Below are positions 5,709-8,616 of a stretch of DNA of 8,616 nucleotides, piece after piece. Source of the stretch: an uncultured bacterium (lineage in GTDB: Bacteria; Patescibacteriota; Microgenomatia; UBA1400; PJMF01); contig CAITDX010000056.1 of assembly GCA_903891335.1 (NCBI GenBank), positions 1 through 8,616 of the forward strand, in the 5' to 3' direction. Under the pieces are notes generated by a model. The model did no database searches. It was not told the origin of the DNA and saw only the letters and a list, made by a program, of their open reading frames with translations. How positions within the stretch are numbered: position 1 is the first letter of the stretch; every line of letters begins with the position of its first letter. The position numbers were made by a program, and so were the translations under genes.

Positions 5709-7220
5709 ATGATCTATAGCGCCGTCAATCGAAGAACCGACACGATCAAAGTTGAGGTTGAAACTAGAGCTACTTTTGGTAAACCTGGTTTTGTAATTAT
5801 TGGCTTACCGAGTCGAGTGATTGATGAGTCGAGGGAGCGAATTACTGCTTCCTTGTTACAATCTGGCGTGCGAATTAAACCACAGAAAACCGTGGTTAAT
5901 CTTGCTCCTGCTGATATAAGTAAAAAAAGCAGTGGCTTAGAGTTGGCGATTGCCGTTTCGATTTTACAGCTCTACGGTTTATTGCACTTTGATGTCAGTA
6001 AGAGTTTGTTTTTAGGAGAATTGTCCCTTAGCGGTCGCTTGCGTAAAGTACAAGGACTGGTGGCGATTGCCTTAAGCGCAGCTGCTCTTGGTATACAAAA
6101 AATTTATTATCCAGCGGCAAACAGTGCGGAATTACCTGATTTACCACAATTAGAGTTTTATCCACTTCAATCTCTATCTGATTTACTGCAAGTTGCAAAA
6201 GGTGGACAATTATCACGTTTTATCCCTAGTTCTAGTTTATCATCAATCACTGTGGCGCCCACTCTAGATTCTCCAGAATTAGATCAAATTATTGGTCAGG
6301 AAGAAGCTAAGCAAGCTCTCTGTATAGCTGCAGCCGGTCGACACAATTTGTTGTATATTGGTGAGCCAGGTGCTGGTAAAACGATGTTGGCTCGTTGTTT
6401 GCCGAGTCTCTTACCTGATCTGAGCGAAGCAGAGTTTTTGGAGCTTAACAAAATTTATTCGCTGTGTGGTTTGCTCCAAAATGGGTTATTGCGACAACGG
6501 CCCTTTCGAAGTCCACATCAGAGCTGCACACAACTAGCGTTGATTGGTGGTGGAAGTGCGGCGCACTTTGGTGAAATTAGCTTGGCTCATACGGGAGTTT
6601 TGTTTCTCGATGAATTTGCTGAGTTTCGTCCCCAACTTCTTGAGTCACTGCGGACACCACTTGAGTCAGGTTATATTGATTTGAGTCGGGGCGGCGAGCA
6701 TTGGCGGTATCCCGCCCGCTTCATCTTGCTCGCCGCCAGCAATCCTTGTCCTTGTGGATATTTGCTCAGTCAAAGAAAGCAATGCCGCTGTAGTGTGAGC
6801 GAGATAAGTCGTTACAAAGCTCGTTTTTCTGGTCCTCTACTTGATCGGTTTGACTTGCTACTACATTTAGAATCAGCTTCGCCACATCATCGAGTCAATT
6901 CGATGACTACTATTTCTGAATGGAATCACACTCAGGCAAAAGAGCGCATCATGGCAGCAGTTAAAAGGCAGGCTCAGCGGTATCGCAAGCTTGATCTCGC
7001 TTTTAATGGTGATTTACCCAGTCAATTATTGTCAGAATTTTGTCCATTAACACCAGCGGCAACTACTGCACTCACTACATTCGCCGACAAGCAACAGCTG
7101 TCTACTCGTCAATATTTCAAACTCTATCGGGTGGCACAGACCTTAGCTGATCTTGATCAGGCGCAACAAGTTCACACCGATCATATATTGGCAGCGCTGC
7201 ATTTTCGGGAGAGTTTTTGA
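5709..7220 (+). CDS. comM: ComM/YifB family Mg-chelatase-like AAA+ ATPase
   Basis: A 503-residue protein of normal family length. ComM is a hexameric AAA+ helicase that drives branch migration during integration of taken-up DNA in natural transformation. The N-terminal Lon-protease-like domain (about 1-170) shows KPGFVIIGLP (25-34) and VNLAPADISK (63-72). The Mg-chelatase AAA+ core has IIGQEEAKQAL (194-204), Walker A GEPGAGKT (218-225), RSPHQSCT (267-274), Walker B VLFLDEF (297-303), and GPLLDRFDL (375-383). Four cysteines in NPCPCG and CRC (347, 349, 359, 361) form a likely metal-binding cluster seen in many relatives. The C-terminal lid has STRQYFKLYRVAQTLADLD (465-483). I use ATG 5709 because its product begins like family members; GTG 5685 would add eight residues across the predicted promoter. 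Other competence genes are not in the window. It ends 12 bases from a convergent gene with no GC-rich terminator. Confidence 0.93.
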   Translation: MIYSAVNRRTDTIKVEVETRATFGKPGFVIIGLPSRVIDESRERITASLLQSGVRIKPQKTVVNLAPADISKKSSGLELAIAVSILQLYGLLHFDVSKSLFLGELSLSGRLRKVQGLVAIALSAAALGIQKIYYPAANSAELPDLPQLEFYPLQSLSDLLQVAKGGQLSRFIPSSSLSSITVAPTLDSPELDQIIGQEEAKQALCIAAAGRHNLLYIGEPGAGKTMLARCLPSLLPDLSEAEFLELNKIYSLCGLLQNGLLRQRPFRSPHQSCTQLALIGGGSAAHFGEISLAHTGVLFLDEFAEFRPQLLESLRTPLESGYIDLSRGGEHWRYPARFILLAASNPCPCGYLLSQRKQCRCSVSEISRYKARFSGPLLDRFDLLLHLESASPHHRVNSMTTISEWNHTQAKERIMAAVKRQAQRYRKLDLAFNGDLPSQLLSEFCPLTPAATTALTTFADKQQLSTRQYFKLYRVAQTLADLDQAQQVHTDHILAALHFRESF

Positions 7221-7232
7221 AAAACAGAAAAA

Positions 7233-7727
7233 CTAGATTTTCTTGGCTTTGATTTTAGCTTTGATGCTGAAATCCCACTGGTCACCGTCACTGGTGTCAA
7301 AACTTGTGGAGTTGGTGAGGGCATGGTAGTTCACTAAGTGATTACTGAGGGTTTCCTCTAGTTCTTTTTTCTGTTGATTGAGCTCAGCGACATCAATTTT
7401 GAGTGAAGTGGATTGAGGATCGTTTTGCAGTTGGACTCGGCGCTCTTTCATAGCCTGAGTGTGACGATCCACTTCTTCCTTGGCTTCAGTTAATTGGATG
7501 TCATTGTCAAAAATGTTTTTGAGACTTTGGCGCTTTTCTTTGAGTTCGCCTTCAATTCGAGTGAGTTCACGGGCATGTTTCTCAATGAGGTTTTGGAGTG
7601 AATTAAGGGTATCAGCGAGCTGATTAGACTCAGCGAGTTCATCAGTGTCGCTCTGTTGACTTGCCTCACTGAGAGCTGCAAGAGCTAAATCGTCGCTGGC
7701 GCTAATTTGTTTGGTTTCATCTGTCAT
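7233..7727 (-). CDS. Small coiled-coil protein of unknown function
   Basis: A 164-residue acidic-then-basic protein that I do not recognise. Residues 1-35 are polar and Ser/Asp/Glu-rich. Residues 36-100 and 111-135 have heptad-like, Glu/Lys/Gln-rich helix, split by a Pro-containing break near NDPQST (102-107), which suggests a coiled-coil hairpin. The tail has GDQWDFSIKAKIKAKK (148-163), a basic beta-like end. No signal peptide or membrane segment is seen, so it is probably cytoplasmic. ATG 7727 is chosen because AAAGG lies seven bases upstream and a promoter sits just above it; extending the frame to 7994 would run it antisense through rnpB. It is convergent with comM (12 bases apart) and divergent from rnpB. 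Confidence 0.75.
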   Translation of the reverse strand: MTDETKQISASDDLALAALSEASQQSDTDELAESNQLADTLNSLQNLIEKHARELTRIEGELKEKRQSLKNIFDNDIQLTEAKEEVDRHTQAMKERRVQLQNDPQSTSLKIDVAELNQQKKELEETLSNHLVNYHALTNSTSFDTSDGDQWDFSIKAKIKAKKI

Positions 7728-7749
7728 AAGTGTGCCTTTCAAAAAGATC

Positions 7750-7778
7750 ACTCTAGCAAAAAAAAGAGGTGCGTGCAA
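7750..7778 (-). promoter_or_regulatory. Promoter of the coiled-coil protein gene
   Basis: Minus-strand -10 TAGAGT (7750-7755) with a TGC extension, a 17-base spacer, and a -35-like TTGCAC (7773-7778). The predicted start gives a leader of about 16 bases that contains the AAAGG ribosome binding site. Confidence 0.45.
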
Positions 7779-7824
7779 GGCATACTTCTGCAAAGTGGTT
7801 CTCTTTTTGTTTGCATTGCCTTGC
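7775..7824. repeat. Nested inverted repeat between divergent promoters
   Basis: GCAAGGCA (7775-7782) and TGCCTTGC (7817-7824) are perfect 8-bp inverted arms. TGCAAA (7789-7794) and TTTGCA (7810-7815) form an inner perfect pair. Each outer arm overlaps the -35 of one of the two divergent promoters. Confidence 0.65.
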
Positions 7825-7849
7825 AAAAAGCAGAGAGAAGAAATACAAT
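7821..7849 (+). promoter_or_regulatory. Promoter of rnpB
   Basis: The -35 TTGCAA (7821-7826), an exact 17-base spacer and the -10 TACAAT (7844-7849) place the transcription start at about 7857, where the P1 helix of the RNase P RNA begins. Confidence 0.75.
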
Positions 7850-7857
7850 CTGCCTTT

Positions 7858-8186
7858 GAAGAATGTGGTTTGGACGATGGATCTTGGCTTTTAGTCAGGA
7901 TAGGAAAGTCCGGACAACAGTAGTAGAGGGTGCTCTGGCGCAAGCCAGAGGATCGGCGCAAGCCGAGCCAGTTAGAGCAACAGAGACGAGCCAAAGTAGC
8001 GTTTGGGTGAAACGATCCAGCTTATTGGATATGACAAGCGACTTCGGTCGAGCGTCATGGCAATCCTCCCCGTTGCGAGCGCCGAATTTGACCTTAATGG
8101 TTCTACTCCCTATCATGGCCATCAAGTGCGCGCATTAGATAAATCATCGTCTAAAACAGAATCCGGCTTACTAAACTGCATTCTTC
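7858..8186 (+). ncRNA. rnpB: RNase P RNA, bacterial type A-like, compact
   Basis: The catalytic RNA that removes 5' leaders from pre-tRNAs. About 329 bases, shorter than the E. coli RNA. P1 is a 16-pair helix of 7858-7873 with 8171-8186 (GAAGAATG with CATTCTTC, then wobble-rich pairs). P2 is GACGATG (about 7873-7879) with CATCGTC (8145-8151). The conserved core is present: AGGAAAGTCCGGAC (5' P4 side) and ACAGAATCCGGCTTA at the 3' side. Two adjacent GCAA-tetraloop hairpins fit P8 and P9 (7933-7950, 7954-7965). ACAGAGA precedes a short P12 (CCAAA/TTTGG), then GGGTGAAACG. P14 has a TTCG-capped arm (CGAC-TTCG-GTCG). The segment between P14 and P2 is short and I could not confidently place P15/L15. 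Open frames inside it are fortuitous. Confidence 0.95.
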
Positions 8187-8203
8187 ACTTTGAAAAACTC
8201 ACT

Positions 8204-8233
8204 AAAAAACCCGCTTATATAAGCGGGTTTTTT
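8204..8233. terminator. Bidirectional terminator between rnpB and rpsU
   Basis: A perfect palindrome: six A, ACCCGCTTATATAAGCGGGT core, six T. The GC-rich stem CCCGCTTA/TAAGCGGG is followed by a T-run on both strands, so it can end rnpB rightwards and rpsU leftwards. Confidence 0.9.
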
Positions 8234-8257
8234 GTTATATGCAATACAAATTGCAAA

Positions 8258-8509
8258 TTAAGCACCAAGTCTGGCTCTGATTTTGGCGATAGCCAAAGGA
8301 GAAATGTTCTTGGTTTTCTTGAGAGAGTGAGCGCGTTTTTTCAAACGAGAACGCTCAGCGGTCTTAATAGACTTAACTTTAGAGGGTTTTTGGAAATACC
8401 GTCTGTCCTTGACAATCTGAACGATTGAGGTCGCTACGACTGCCTTTTTGAATTGTCTAATTAAGTCTCCAGTTGATTGATTTTTTTTGGCGCGAATAAC
8501 GATTGGCAA
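8258..8509 (-). CDS. rpsU: Small ribosomal subunit protein bS21
   Basis: An 83-residue very basic protein. It has the bS21 signature at the N-terminus: PIVIRAKKNQSTGDLIRQFKK (split here at 2-10 and 11-22), then VKDRRYFQKPS (33-43) and a Lys/Arg-rich helix. bS21 sits by the anti-Shine-Dalgarno region of 16S rRNA and aids initiation. It is longer than the usual 58-71 residues, with an extra tail from about residue 66 (TKNISPLAIAKIRARLGA). The start is TTG at 8509, supported by a strong AGGAGGTGA nine bases upstream; no closer ATG keeps the signature. Its ribosome binding site is the strongest in the window. It converges on rnpB through a shared terminator. Confidence 0.92.
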   Translation of the reverse strand: MPIVIRAKKNQSTGDLIRQFKKAVVATSIVQIVKDRRYFQKPSKVKSIKTAERSRLKKRAHSLKKTKNISPLAIAKIRARLGA

Positions 8510-8553
8510 GAAAAATCACCTCCTCTCCGATTTGCAATTTTTTTAGATGGGTC

Positions 8554-8582
8554 ATTATATCTCATTCTTAGCGATCTTTGAA
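8554..8582 (-). promoter_or_regulatory. Promoter of rpsU
   Basis: Minus-strand perfect TATAAT (8554-8559), a 17-base spacer and TTCAAA (8577-8582, four of six matches to TTGACA). It gives a leader of roughly 37 bases holding the strong Shine-Dalgarno. Confidence 0.65.
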
Positions 8583-8616
8583 GTTGCGCTTTTGGTATTT
8601 GCCTACTAGACTAACA
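8568..8616 (-). CDS. Possible C-terminal end of an upstream minus-strand gene
   Basis: Of the three minus-strand frames at the right edge only one is open; it gives VSLVGKYQKRNFKDR and then TAA at 8568-8570. The basic tail reads like a protein end, but 15 codons are too few to identify it. If real, its stop lies just upstream of the rpsU -10 box and inside the promoter region. Confidence 0.25.
   Translation of the reverse strand, partial: VSLVGKYQKRNFKDR

Noticed and set aside
7205..7240. Possible terminator between comM and the coiled-coil gene
   Set aside because: Only an A/T inverted repeat (AGTTTTT/AAAAACT) is present, with no GC stem.
7728..7994. Upstream extension of the coiled-coil protein
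   Set aside because: It would run antisense through the rnpB promoter and 5' half; ATG 7727 has a ribosome binding site and its own promoter.
8003..8428. Plus-strand open frame through rnpB and rpsU
   Set aside because: It crosses the RNase P RNA, a strong bidirectional terminator and the antisense of rpsU.
1..8616. Alternative genetic code (TGA as glycine)
   Set aside because: murC and comM end at TGA exactly where the family C-terminus is expected.

Overview
The window looks like part of a chromosome from an ultra-small, host-associated or episymbiotic bacterium of the Candidate Phyla Radiation (Patescibacteria). The reasons are compact divergently packed genes, a shortened MurE-like ligase, a short RNase P RNA, tRNA genes without encoded CCA, and several starts lying just downstream of a -10 box. 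This is inference from gene style, and I cannot name the phylum. TGA works as a normal stop (murC and comM both end in it), so the code 25 lineages Gracilibacteria and Absconditabacteria are unlikely.

Layout. Bases 1-340 (minus) hold the N-terminal end of an ABC exporter cut by the window edge. Bases 370-952 (minus) hold a toxin-first HigB/HigA-type addiction module with a palindrome over its promoter. Bases 981-1110 carry no gene but do contain a long imperfect inverted repeat. Bases 1111-1402 (minus) are a tRNA-Leu(UAA)/tRNA-Pro(UGG) unit with a structured trailer and a hairpin terminator. Bases 1435-4037 (minus) are a murE-like/murC pair coupled by a TAATG overlap. Upstream on the same strand (4106-5569) is a membrane-anchored protein with two tandem beta-sandwich-like domains. 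Divergent from it is the comM/yifB AAA+ gene (5709-7220, plus). Converging on comM is a small coiled-coil protein (7233-7727, minus). That gene diverges from rnpB (7858-8186, plus), which converges through a shared bidirectional terminator on rpsU (8258-8509, minus). The last bases may be the C-terminus of another minus-strand gene.

Functionally, the core is envelope and RNA housekeeping: two peptidoglycan stem-peptide ligases, two tRNAs, the RNase P RNA that would mature them, and ribosomal protein bS21. ComM suggests branch migration during natural DNA uptake. The least explained items are the tandem-domain surface protein, the coiled-coil protein sharing a promoter region with rnpB, and the inverted repeats in the intergenic regions. 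I found no CRISPR array, insertion sequence, prophage or clearly new multi-gene system.
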